DNA of 6,856 nt from Rhodospirillaceae bacterium (GCA_002401565.1 NVTL01000057.1:11512-18367), one strand, 5' to 3'. Positions 1 to 6,684 are shown, counted from the first letter of the stretch. Numbers and translations are program-made. Notes: generated by a model not told the origin, from the sequence alone.

Positions 1-146
1 TTGCCAATCACCACCCTATGGCGGTGCGATCCGCGCTTAAAATGCAAAGCGGCGGCTTGGCCCACCAACATGGTGGTCATCGAAGTCATGGGGTGCACAT
101 TCGTTTTGCCGCGAATGCCATCTGTGCCAAAAAGTGTACGTGTCAT
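1..146 (-). CDS. glmM: Phosphoglucosamine mutase GlmM, N-terminal fragment (cut by window edge)
   Basis: Reading the minus strand from the ATG at 146 gives 48 residues beginning [20 protein letters not shown] and ending in [13 protein letters not shown] near the N-terminus and VVIGK about 40 residues later are the hallmark start of GlmM. GlmM interconverts glucosamine-6-phosphate and glucosamine-1-phosphate in the cytoplasm on the way to UDP-GlcNAc. The active-site phosphoserine loop, expected near residue 100, lies outside the window, so completeness cannot be judged. A modest AGGA ribosome-binding site lies at 157-160, ten bases before the start. The gene is usually directly downstream of folP; here two opposite-strand genes separate them, so glmM is probably transcribed from the 147-289 intergenic region. 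The identity is very secure despite the truncation, because the signature block is complete. Confidence 0.95.
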   Translation of the reverse strand, partial: MTRTLFGTDGIRGKTNVHPMTSMTTMLVGQAAALHFKRGSHRHRVVIG

Positions 147-162
147 GGATACCGGATCCTAA

Positions 163-193
163 ATTTAAAAAACTTACCTCTCTTGTAAATCAA
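163..193 (-). promoter_or_regulatory. Weak candidate sigma-70-type promoter for glmM
   Basis: On the minus strand TTGATT (193-188) is followed after 17-19 bases by the A/T-rich stretch TTTTAAAT (170-163), which could serve as a -35/-10 pair about 15-20 bases ahead of the glmM start. The match to consensus is poor and the implied leader is very short. The main reason to look here is context: glmM is cut off from folP and needs a promoter. This is inference. Confidence 0.2.
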
Positions 194-218
194 TCTGCCT
201 TAAGGTGGGGTAAATTTT

Positions 219-244
219 CGTTACGCTGCGTTACGGTGCGTTTC
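219..244. repeat. 10-bp tandem direct repeat, about 2.5 copies, in the glmM/HPP divergent region
   Basis: Three consecutive units read CGTTACGCTG (219-228), CGTTACGGTG (229-238) and a partial CGTTTC (239-244). The first two differ at one base. The 10-bp period is close to one helical turn and the repeat lies between two divergent genes, so it could be an operator with protein-binding sites on one face. It could also be simple slippage. The repeat itself is seen directly; any binding role is inference. Confidence 0.5.
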
Positions 245-289
245 AGAGCAATCAACTTGCACAAAGCCTCTAAATAGGCAAAATGAGAC

Positions 290-820
290 ATGACCGAACA
301 AACACCCCAACTCCACACGCACCAATCGCGCCCACCGGCCTCTGACATTCTGCGCAGTTTTGTCGGCGGGTTTCTGGGTATTTCCGGCCTTGCTTTGAGC
401 CTTCAATTGATTTTAGGCGATGCAGACTTAGCCCTGATGATCGGCACCTTTGGCGCCACCGCCGTGTTGGTCTATGGCGTGCCGTACAGCCCCTTGGCCC
501 AACCTTATAACGTGGTGTTTGGTCATTTGATTTCTGCGGCGATTGGCGTGGCGGTTTTTCAAATGGTTGGCGAGGCCAATTGGCTGTCCGCCGCCCTTGC
601 TGTATCGTTGGCTATTGCCGCCATGCAAGCCAGTCGCAGCGTTCATCCGCCCGGCGGGGCCACAGCCTTGATCGCTGTTATTTCTTCACCCGCGATCCAT
701 GATTTGGGTTTTTTGTATGTTGTTTATCCGGTTGGGTTTGGCGCTGTGCTTTTGGTGGGCATTGCCCTGATCACCAACAATGTGGGCAAAACACGTCGCT
801 GGCCCATATTCTGGCGCTGA
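290..820 (+). CDS. HPP-family integral membrane protein
   Basis: This 176-residue protein carries the family signature: a conserved SPLAQPYNVVFGH block (67-79) and SVHPPGGAT (117-125), which includes the name-giving His-Pro-Pro at 119-121. It is mostly hydrophobic, with likely membrane segments near 22-42, 47-63, 75-94, 98-115, 124-133 and 141-162, a short polar N-terminus and a basic C-terminus. Chloroplast and cyanobacterial relatives have been linked to nitrite transport, but most bacterial members have no assigned substrate, and nothing here identifies one. The length fits a stand-alone HPP domain without the CBS domains seen in some relatives. The ATG at 290 has AGG at 276-278, eleven bases upstream, a mediocre ribosome-binding site. 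The glycosylase-like gene follows after 15 bp, suggesting co-transcription. Family assignment is firm; function is open. Confidence 0.9.
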   Translation: MTEQTPQLHTHQSRPPASDILRSFVGGFLGISGLALSLQLILGDADLALMIGTFGATAVLVYGVPYSPLAQPYNVVFGHLISAAIGVAVFQMVGEANWLSAALAVSLAIAAMQASRSVHPPGGATALIAVISSPAIHDLGFLYVVYPVGFGAVLLVGIALITNNVGKTRRWPIFWR

Positions 821-835
821 TCTAAGGACATCATC

Positions 836-1495
836 ATGCGAAGCTTTGAAGAAATCTATGAAATTTCAGCCGAACGCAAAGGCGGCGTGGATAAGTTGGA
901 AGCCCTGTTGGCCGAAAGCTCAATCCGTCCAGAACAAGCCGATGACCGCTGGCTGTCGCGCATGGCTGAATATATTTTCAAAGCTGGTTTCACATGGAAA
1001 GTCGTTGATCACATGTGGCCGGGGTTTGAAAAAGTCTTTGAAGGTTTTGATGTTGGCTTTTGTAGCATGTTGCACGAAGACGACTTCGCACGATTGGTCA
1101 GCGACAAACGCATCGTGCGCCACGGCACCAAAATTCGTTCTGTTCAGCAAAATGCGGTGTTTATCACGGACTTAGCCCATGAGTTTGGCAGTGCAGATCA
1201 AGCGTTTCGCGACTGGCCATCGTCCGATTACGTCGGTTTATTGTTGTTGCTTAAAAAACGCGGTTCTCGATTGGGTGGAAACACCGGACAATATTTACTG
1301 CGGTCTATGGGCGTCGACAGTTTCATTTTGGCGCGTGATGTTGTGGCGCGGTTGGTGGCCGAAGACATCATCGACAAAAACCCAACCTCACAAAAATCCA
1401 TGAAACAAGTGCAACAGGCTTTTAATGGGTGGCAGGAAGAATCGGGAAAATCCCTCACCTATATCAGCCGAGTTTTAGGCATGAGCGTCGGTTAA
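836..1495 (+). CDS. Divergent Tag-family (3-methyladenine DNA glycosylase I-like) protein
   Basis: The 219-residue product aligns with E. coli Tag over its helical core: FKAGFTW (48-54) matches QQAGLSW, F64-F71 matches the F..F.F region, IVRHGTKIRSVQQNA (93-107) matches IIRHRGKIQAIIGNA, and LKKRG (139-143) matches the identical Tag motif. Tag removes 3-methyladenine from alkylated DNA. Several Tag hallmarks are missing: no N-terminal Cys/His zinc ligands, no YHDxEWG motif, no C-terminal His/Cys ligands, and Tag Glu38 aligns with Tyr46 (Glu45 is adjacent). LGGNTG (146-151) followed twenty residues after Gly148 by Asp168 resembles the hairpin plus catalytic Asp of HhH-GPD glycosylases. A base-excision role is therefore plausible but the lesion is uncertain. 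AAGGA at 824-828 lies seven bases before the ATG, a good ribosome-binding site. The 3' end overlaps folP. Confidence 0.8.
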   Translation: MRSFEEIYEISAERKGGVDKLEALLAESSIRPEQADDRWLSRMAEYIFKAGFTWKVVDHMWPGFEKVFEGFDVGFCSMLHEDDFARLVSDKRIVRHGTKIRSVQQNAVFITDLAHEFGSADQAFRDWPSSDYVGLLLLLKKRGSRLGGNTGQYLLRSMGVDSFILARDVVARLVAEDIIDKNPTSQKSMKQVQQAFNGWQEESGKSLTYISRVLGMSVG

Positions 1496-2299
1496 CGCTG
1501 ACCAAATGTTTAAAGCCTGCCGGGTTTGGGGCACGTCGTGCACACGCAAGATACTGACCCCCTGCTCAACCGCAAACAACGCTGCGGCAATTGATCCCGC
1601 CAACCGTTTTTGAGCGTCCGGCTCATCAGCAATCGCCCCGATAAAGCTTTTGCGCGATACGCCTAATAACACCAGCATACCCAATTCGTCATAATCGTTC
1701 AGGCGCCTTAAAATGTCTAAATTGTTGTCCACGGTTTTACCAAAACCAATGCCCGGATCGACGGCAATACGGTTGCGTGGAATTCCGGCGGCTTCGCACA
1801 CGCCGATACGGTCTTGCAAATACGCGAGCACTTGAGCGGGGGCGTCCTTATACGACGGATCGTCTTGCATGGTTTTGGGCAGGCCTTGCATGTGCATCAA
1901 GACAACGTCTGCATCCGATTTAGCGACGACATCCACCGCCCCCGCGCCGGTTAAAGCCGAAACATCATTGACGATCTTTGCCCCAGCATCGATGGCGGCT
2001 TTCATGACCAAAGCATGACGGGTGTCGATGGAAACTAACGCTCCGGCGTTGACCAAGCGTTCAATCACCGGAACCGTGCGGCGGATTTCTTCATCCAAAC
2101 CAACGGGTGTTGCTCCGGGCCGGGTGCTTTCACCGCCCACATCAATAATATCCGCGCCGTCCTCAATCATTTGCAGTCCGCGTTTTACGGCATCATCAAA
2201 CGCAAAGGCTTCGCCGCCATCGGAAAAACTGTCCGGGGTGGCGTTGACGATGCCCATAATGCGGGGGCGATCTAAGGATAGGCCGGCAAATGTTTTCAT
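1475..2299 (-). CDS. folP: Dihydropteroate synthase FolP
   Basis: The 274-residue protein condenses p-aminobenzoate with dihydropterin pyrophosphate to give dihydropteroate in folate synthesis; it is the sulfonamide target. It is a full-length TIM barrel with all expected blocks in order: IMGIVNATPDSFSDGG (14-29), IIDVGGESTRPGA (51-63), SIDTR (90-94), IVNDVSAL (109-116), MHMQGLPKTMQ (135-145), DPGIGFGKT (181-189), LGVSRKSFIG (212-221) and ILRVHDV (250-256). No key residue appears lost, and there is no obvious insertion in the loops usually changed in sulfonamide resistance. The ATG at 2299 has a weak GGAAAA (2308-2303) six bases ahead. A terminator lies only 14 bases upstream, so expression probably depends on read-through from ftsH or an unseen promoter. 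The last seven codons, including the stop, overlap the convergent glycosylase-like gene. Confidence 0.98.
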   Translation of the reverse strand: MKTFAGLSLDRPRIMGIVNATPDSFSDGGEAFAFDDAVKRGLQMIEDGADIIDVGGESTRPGATPVGLDEEIRRTVPVIERLVNAGALVSIDTRHALVMKAAIDAGAKIVNDVSALTGAGAVDVVAKSDADVVLMHMQGLPKTMQDDPSYKDAPAQVLAYLQDRIGVCEAAGIPRNRIAVDPGIGFGKTVDNNLDILRRLNDYDELGMLVLLGVSRKSFIGAIADEPDAQKRLAGSIAAALFAVEQGVSILRVHDVPQTRQALNIWSALTDAHA

Positions 2300-2313
2300 A
2301 AGTTTTCCAAGAT

Positions 2314-2344
2314 AAAACCCCGCTTCTTGCGAAGGCGGGGTTTT
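2314..2344 (-). terminator. Rho-independent terminator between ftsH and folP, GNRA tetraloop
   Basis: On the minus strand AAAACCCCGC pairs with GCGGGGTTTT. Inside is one unpaired C, then TTC/GAA, closed by a GCAA tetraloop of the GNRA class. The 3' arm ends in TTTT followed by AT. It begins 18 bases after the ftsH stop codon and ends 14 bases before the folP start. A strong GC stem with a U-tract is the classic intrinsic terminator form. It should lower folP expression relative to ftsH rather than abolish it, because no folP promoter is evident. The stem is nearly symmetrical and could also act on plus-strand transcripts. Confidence 0.85.
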
Positions 2345-2362
2345 AAAACGTTGTCTTTGATT

Positions 2363-4312
2363 TTAGGCTTCGGGAAGAGGATCGGCATCAATGCCCGCAT
2401 CATCTTTGTCCTTAGACGACCCCTTGCCAGAACTTGGCACGGATGTTTTGGGTCCCCCTTGATCCGACAAATCGTCGGGATCAGGGCGGTTCACACCCTT
2501 GCCATCCATAATGTCTCTGACTTCCTGGCCATTCAAGGTTTCGTATTCCAACAAGGCCTGAGTGATATCTTCCAACTGATTTTTGTGATCGGTCAAAACA
2601 CGCCGGGCATGACCTTCGGCTTCATCAATCAAACGCCGGGTTTCTTGGTCAATCAGGTTGGCTGTTTCTTCTGAAATATTGGTTTGCTGGGTTACGGAAT
2701 GGCCCAAGAATACTTCTTCTTCGTTGGCGTTGTACCGCAAGGGTCCCAACTTATCGGAAAAACCAAATTCCGTGATCATACGGCGTGCCATAGCTGTGGC
2801 TTGTTGAATGTCGTTTCCGGCACCCGTGGTGATGTTTTCTTTGCCAAAGATGATTTCTTCGGCCACACGTCCACCAAACATCATCGCCAGTTTGGATTCC
2901 AGCTGAATCTTGGAAAACGTATATTGATCGCGTTCCGGCAAGCTCATGGTCACGCCCAAGGCGCGTCCACGGGGAATAATTGTGACTTTGTGAAGCGGAT
3001 CAGATTTTGGCATGTGAAGACCGACCAAAGCGTGTCCGGCTTCGTGGTACGCGGTCAGTTTCTTTTCTTCTTCGGTCATGACCATGGAACGGCGTTCCGC
3101 CCCCATCATGACTTTATCTTTGGCAGATTCGAAATCAGACATGGTGACCACACGTTTACCTGTGCGGGCCGCCAACAAAGCTGCTTCGTTCACCAAGTTC
3201 GCAAGATCAGCACCCGAAAATCCAGGTGTGCCGCGGGCAATGGTGCGGGCAATAACGTCCGGCGCCAAAGGCACTTTTTTCATGTGAACTTTAAGAATTT
3301 TTTCGCGACCCAAAATATCAGGATTAGGCACTTGCACCTGACGGTCAAAACGACCGGGGCGCAACAGAGCTGGATCCAAAACGTCAGGACGGTTGGTGGC
3401 GGCGATCAAGATCACGCCTTCGTTGGATTCAAATCCATCCATTTCCACCAGCAACTGGTTCAACGTTTGTTCGCGTTCATCATTACCGCCGCCAAGTCCG
3501 GCGCCACGATGGCGACCAACAGCGTCGATTTCGTCGATGAAGATAATACACGGAGCATTTTTCTTGCCCTGTTCGAACATGTCGCGCACACGTGATGCAC
3601 CAACACCCACAAACATTTCAACAAAATCAGAACCGGAAATTGTGAAGAACGGCACGTTGGCTTCACCCGCGATGGCGCGCGCCAACAAGGTTTTACCCGT
3701 ACCGGGAGGACCCACCAAAAGACAACCTTTGGGGATTTTTCCGCCCAGACGTTGGAATTTTTGGGGATTTTTCAGAAATTCGACGATTTCTTCAAGCTCT
3801 TGCTTGGCTTCGTCAATGCCCGCCACGTCTTCGAACGTGATGCGGCCTTGTTTTTCGGTCAACAGCTTGGCTTTTGATTTACCAAAGCCCATGGCTTTGC
3901 CGCCAGCACCGCCGCCTTGCATTTGACGCATGAAGAAAATCCACACACCAATCAACAACAAGAACGGGAACAGGGAAATCAAGAAGCTCATCAACGTGGG
4001 TTGTCCCTCGTCAGACGGTGCGGCCTGAATTCTAACTTGATTTTCCGTCAATGTCCTGACCAATGCCGGGTCTTCTGGGGCAAAGGTCGTAAACGTACGT
4101 CCATCGCTCAAATGCCCAAAGACATTCGATCCGGCTTTGGTGCCTTTGATGGTGACATCTTGAACTTCACCATTTTCAACGGCCGTTATAAATTCGGAAT
4201 ACGCAAGTTTCGACTGAATACCTTGCTGTTGCGGGCCTTGGAACACGTTAAACAATGCAAAAAGCAAAAAGAGTATAACGATCCAAAACACAATGTTCTT
4301 GCTGAAATTCAA
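2363..4312 (-). CDS. ftsH: ATP-dependent zinc metalloprotease FtsH
   Basis: FtsH is the inner-membrane hexameric AAA+ protease that degrades misfolded membrane proteins and, in E. coli, sigma-32 and LpxC. From the TTG at 4312 it has 649 residues: first membrane segment 7-24, periplasmic domain about 30-105, second membrane segment 108-128, Walker A GPPGTGKT (201-208), Walker B IIFIDEID (256-263), second region of homology 305-324 with Arg318 and Arg321, zinc motif HEAGH (423-427) and third ligand Asp501 in [10 protein letters not shown]. The tail from about 605 is polar, rich in Asp, Ser, Gly and Lys, and probably disordered. The open frame extends upstream to a TTG at 4381. The 4312 start is preferred because AAGGA (4324-4320) precedes it by seven bases and the N-terminus [10 protein letters not shown] then matches the usual family start. 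All catalytic residues are present. A terminator follows. Confidence 0.97.
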   Translation of the reverse strand: MNFSKNIVFWIVILFLLFALFNVFQGPQQQGIQSKLAYSEFITAVENGEVQDVTIKGTKAGSNVFGHLSDGRTFTTFAPEDPALVRTLTENQVRIQAAPSDEGQPTLMSFLISLFPFLLLIGVWIFFMRQMQGGGAGGKAMGFGKSKAKLLTEKQGRITFEDVAGIDEAKQELEEIVEFLKNPQKFQRLGGKIPKGCLLVGPPGTGKTLLARAIAGEANVPFFTISGSDFVEMFVGVGASRVRDMFEQGKKNAPCIIFIDEIDAVGRHRGAGLGGGNDEREQTLNQLLVEMDGFESNEGVILIAATNRPDVLDPALLRPGRFDRQVQVPNPDILGREKILKVHMKKVPLAPDVIARTIARGTPGFSGADLANLVNEAALLAARTGKRVVTMSDFESAKDKVMMGAERRSMVMTEEEKKLTAYHEAGHALVGLHMPKSDPLHKVTIIPRGRALGVTMSLPERDQYTFSKIQLESKLAMMFGGRVAEEIIFGKENITTGAGNDIQQATAMARRMITEFGFSDKLGPLRYNANEEEVFLGHSVTQQTNISEETANLIDQETRRLIDEAEGHARRVLTDHKNQLEDITQALLEYETLNGQEVRDIMDGKGVNRPDPDDLSDQGGPKTSVPSSGKGSSKDKDDAGIDADPLPEA

Positions 4313-4317
4313 GGCTA

Positions 4318-4324
4318 TTTCCTT
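4318..4324 (-). promoter_or_regulatory. Ribosome-binding site that decides the ftsH TTG start
   Basis: AAGGAAA on the minus strand lies seven bases before TTG at 4312. It is the only strong Shine-Dalgarno match near the ftsH N-terminus. It places translation start 23 codons inside the longest open frame and explains how a TTG codon could be used efficiently. Confidence 0.8.
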
Positions 4325-4353
4325 AATCTGGGGACTATATATGTTAGCTCTGG

Positions 4354-4384
4354 ATGTAGGGCCTTTGCTGCCTAAGAGCAAGGG
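4354..4384 (-). promoter_or_regulatory. Candidate heat-shock (RpoH/sigma-32) promoter of ftsH
   Basis: On the minus strand CCCTTG (4384-4379) is followed after 18 bases by CCTACAT (4360-4354). Alphaproteobacterial RpoH promoters resemble CTTG, 17-18 bases, then CYTATNT; this site matches the -35 fully and six of seven -10 positions. Transcription would begin near 4347, giving a leader of about 35 bases to the TTG start with its ribosome-binding site included. ftsH is a known heat-shock gene in enterobacteria, which fits. The upstream TTG at 4381 would lie inside the -35 region, further supporting the shorter reading. The match is by eye; no score was calculated. Confidence 0.5.
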
Positions 4385-4385
4385 C
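4361..4385. repeat. 9-bp inverted repeat overlapping the ftsH promoter candidate
   Basis: GCCTTTGCT (4361-4369) and AGCAAGGGC (4377-4385) are inverted copies with one mismatch, separated by seven bases. The dyad spans the space between the proposed -10 and -35 and includes the -35 CCCTTG. No T-run follows on the minus strand, so it does not look like a tilS terminator. An operator is possible but unproven. Confidence 0.45.
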
Positions 4386-4422
4386 TGGGCTCGAAAAAAA
4401 CACGATTATTTACATTATAGAC

Positions 4423-5433
4423 CTATTTATGAGGTTTTTTACAGTTTTGACGTGGTAATTCCACCAAAACGTAAATTCCCGAAGCCTTCACACGCACCAA
4501 AACGCCCGCCAAAGTTCTCGCCCCGTGCGCTCCACTTGCTAACCATGTCGCCAAACGCCGCAGTTTATCGGGACTGGGCGGATACACGTTTTCGCCAACG
4601 TTCATCAACAGTTTTGAAAGAGCACGTTCATAGACTCTCGGCTGGGCCTTTAAAAAAGCAGGGGTGATTTTTAAGGTCTCCCCCGGCTCGACCGTGTCTT
4701 CGATCAAACGGTCCGCCGCCTGATCCAAAACAGCACAAACGCGGCGTGCACTTGTCGCAGCCTTGGACAAACCGGATGCCGAAATGCCGTGTTTGGCCAG
4801 TTCCGCCAACACAGCCCGCACCCGGACCCGTTCAAAATCAGTATTGTGGTTCGACGGGTCTTCGATCCAATCTTGACCTTTGGCCTTTAAAGTGGCGATC
4901 AGGCGAGATTTTCCCACATCCAGCAAAGGCCTGCACAGTTTTAAGCCGTGCACGGCACGCACCGGAGCCATTGCCCCCAAACCATATAAAGTGCTTTGTT
5001 TTTTCAAGCGCATCAGCACCGTTTCGGCCTGATCGTCTTGGTGATGACCCACAAACAAAGCCTCAGCATCATGAGCTTTGCACCAGTCACCCATCAAATC
5101 ATAACGGGCGGTTCGGGCACGGGCCTGAACCGCCGTGGTTTTCTGTTTGTCTGGGACCCACGTTAAAATGTGATGGTGCAGGCCTAAAGCATTCAGCCAG
5201 GATTTAACCTGTTCGGATTCATCTGCTGAACCTTGGCGCAGGCCGTGGTCTACGGTTAGGGCTGTGACTTTAACGCCCCGCTCCGTCCCCCAGGCCTGCA
5301 GCAAAATCGCAAGACATAAGGAATCCGCGCCGCCCGATACGGCGACGGCGATGTGCGAGGCTTTCGCGAAGTCTTCGCACGACGTCATTAAAGTAGAAAA
5401 TTCGGCCTCCCCAATTGGGTTTGTATGAGGCAT
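4423..5433 (-). CDS. tilS: tRNA(Ile)-lysidine synthetase TilS
   Basis: TilS attaches lysine to C34 of tRNA-Ile(CAU) using ATP, switching it from AUG to AUA decoding and to isoleucine charging; it is normally essential. The 336-residue protein has the N-type ATP-pyrophosphatase fold: P-loop SGGADS (33-38), VDHGLR (61-66), QARARTARYDLM (103-114), GHHQDDQAET (129-138), RPLL (168-171) and WIEDPSN (189-195). A helical region follows from about 206, then a short C-terminal part containing ARTLAGVLVRV. It is shorter than the E. coli enzyme (about 430) but in the range of compact TilS proteins, so not obviously truncated. The start at 5433 is four bases after the cpoB stop with no clear ribosome-binding site, implying translational coupling; Met16 (5388) is an alternative. 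It is probably in the pal-cpoB transcript. Confidence 0.96.
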   Translation of the reverse strand: MPHTNPIGEAEFSTLMTSCEDFAKASHIAVAVSGGADSLCLAILLQAWGTERGVKVTALTVDHGLRQGSADESEQVKSWLNALGLHHHILTWVPDKQKTTAVQARARTARYDLMGDWCKAHDAEALFVGHHQDDQAETVLMRLKKQSTLYGLGAMAPVRAVHGLKLCRPLLDVGKSRLIATLKAKGQDWIEDPSNHNTDFERVRVRAVLAELAKHGISASGLSKAATSARRVCAVLDQAADRLIEDTVEPGETLKITPAFLKAQPRVYERALSKLLMNVGENVYPPSPDKLRRLATWLASGAHGARTLAGVLVRVKASGIYVLVELPRQNCKKPHK

Positions 5434-5437
5434 GAAG

Positions 5438-6574
5438 TTATTTACACTGCAAACGCAGGGTTTCTTTGTCCAAAGCCCGTTTGATGTTTGATTTCAGATT
5501 TTCACCAAATTCTTTTTGAAGCTTGCCAAAGGTGGTGCACGCCTCGACAGGCTTTTCCATACCCGCCATGGACATACCCAGTTTCAACAAAGAATCTGGG
5601 GCTTTAGCCCCTTTGGGGAACGCCTTATAGGCCTGAAAAAAAACCTGAGCGGCTTGCATGTAATTTTTGCGCACATAATGAGTTTCGCCCAACCAATACG
5701 TGGCATTGCCCACCAAAGGATCGTCGCCGTTCACTTTGATGAAGGCTTTAAAGGCAATTTCGGCTTCTTGGTAACGGGCCTGACGGGTCAGGTTAAAGGC
5801 GGCTTTGTATTGATCTTGGATAGACACAGCTTCAACGGCGGGGTCCTGAGTAACGGGAGCCGCAGGAACGGGCTCAAGAGTTTGTGCAGTTGGGGCAACC
5901 GCCGCAGTTTCGGTGGCTTTATTGTCGCCATCTCCGATAATATTATCAAGCTTTGTTTTGTCCATTGTGCCCAAAATACCCGTTGATCCGGCGGGTTTTG
6001 GACGGCTGTAATCCGGTGCGGCTTGCGTTGGCAGGGCCGAGCCTTCAACACTTGAAATGCCGCCACGGGTGGGGGACGATGCAACGCCGGGCATTCCGGG
6101 CATCGTATTCACAGCTGTTGGAACGGACCCCGAAGCTCTGCCTTCTAGACGCGCCAAACGATAATCTAAATCAATCACCAACTTATCCAACCGAGCGTTG
6201 GCCAAATCGATGTTGTGCGCCATGCTTTCGGCTAAGCCCGTGGCGTTGCGGACTTCTTGTTCAAGTTCGCTGACCCGAACCATAACCCGAGCCACACCGC
6301 TTTCGCTTTCGATAAATTTAGCTTTTGGCGCAACAGAACCGTCTGGAGTTGGCATTGGAGCTTGCCCCGCCACACCCGGAACGTTGGGCATGTTGGCGAG
6401 TTGGCGATTTAGGGTGCGGATGTCGCGTTCTAAACGATTAATGCGGTCAAAGAGGGCCTGCGTATCAGAAGATTGAGCCTGCACGGAAATGGACTGTACC
6501 GGCATAAGCGCCAGAACAAAAAGCCCCATCAGAGCCAAACGTGAAAAAGAAACGCGCATGTTAAAAACCGTCAT
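5438..6574 (-). CDS. cpoB: Tol-Pal system coordinator CpoB (YbgF)
   Basis: CpoB is a periplasmic protein that in E. coli links Tol-Pal outer-membrane constriction to peptidoglycan synthesis by PBP1B. The 378-residue product has a Sec signal peptide (hydrophobic core about 13-24, likely cleavage after VQA at 33 or Gln34), an N-terminal coiled coil from about 37 to 62, a second heptad-like helical region about 93-145, a long linker rich in Ala, Pro, Thr and Gly (about 146-250), and a C-terminal TPR domain (254-378) containing YQEAEIAFKAFI, NATYWLGETHY and APDSLLKLGMSM. It is longer than E. coli CpoB (about 260), the excess lying in the helical and linker parts. The ATG at 6574 has only a distant GGAT; Met6 (6559) would also give a good signal peptide. 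Location after pal and before tilS supports the assignment. Confidence 0.94.
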   Translation of the reverse strand: MTVFNMRVSFSRLALMGLFVLALMPVQSISVQAQSSDTQALFDRINRLERDIRTLNRQLANMPNVPGVAGQAPMPTPDGSVAPKAKFIESESGVARVMVRVSELEQEVRNATGLAESMAHNIDLANARLDKLVIDLDYRLARLEGRASGSVPTAVNTMPGMPGVASSPTRGGISSVEGSALPTQAAPDYSRPKPAGSTGILGTMDKTKLDNIIGDGDNKATETAAVAPTAQTLEPVPAAPVTQDPAVEAVSIQDQYKAAFNLTRQARYQEAEIAFKAFIKVNGDDPLVGNATYWLGETHYVRKNYMQAAQVFFQAYKAFPKGAKAPDSLLKLGMSMAGMEKPVEACTTFGKLQKEFGENLKSNIKRALDKETLRLQCK

Positions 6575-6644
6575 GAGTTCAAAGATCCATTTATCGTTTT
6601 TATAAAATCAGCAACATCATGCCCCGCCATTTCGGCAAAATTAG

Positions 6645-6677
6645 GGCGGACATGAGGCGGACATGAGGTGGGCATCA
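6645..6677. repeat. 11-bp tandem direct repeat, two exact copies and one degenerate
   Basis: GGCGGACATGA occurs exactly at 6645-6655 and 6656-6666, followed by GGTGGGCATCA (6667-6677), which differs at three positions. It lies in the untranslated stretch between pal and cpoB. The most economical explanation is replication slippage; a protein-binding array is less likely. The repeat itself is seen directly. Confidence 0.6.
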
Positions 6678-6684
6678 AATGCAC

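Noticed and set aside
780..1175. 131-codon plus-strand open frame overlapping the HPP and glycosylase-like genes
   Set aside because: It lies in another frame of two well-supported genes, has unusual composition rich in Cys, Lys and Trp, and has no convincing start signal.
1443..1453. GGGA/TCCC hairpin near the folP and glycosylase-like 3' ends as a terminator
   Set aside because: Only four base pairs with a three-base loop, within coding sequence, and with no T-run on either strand.
2684..3595. 303-codon plus-strand open frame opposite ftsH
   Set aside because: It is a shadow of the ftsH coding strand. Its translation is rich in His, Phe, Gln and Arg with no domain, as expected from antisense reading of a conserved AAA+ gene.
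4313..4381. N-terminal extension of ftsH from an upstream TTG
   Set aside because: No ribosome-binding site, no similarity to FtsH N-termini, and it overlaps the promoter candidate. The internal TTG is better supported.
4361..4385. Dyad after tilS as an intrinsic terminator
   Set aside because: There is no U-tract after it on the minus strand, and the minus-strand RNA version has a C-A mismatch. It is kept only as an inverted repeat.
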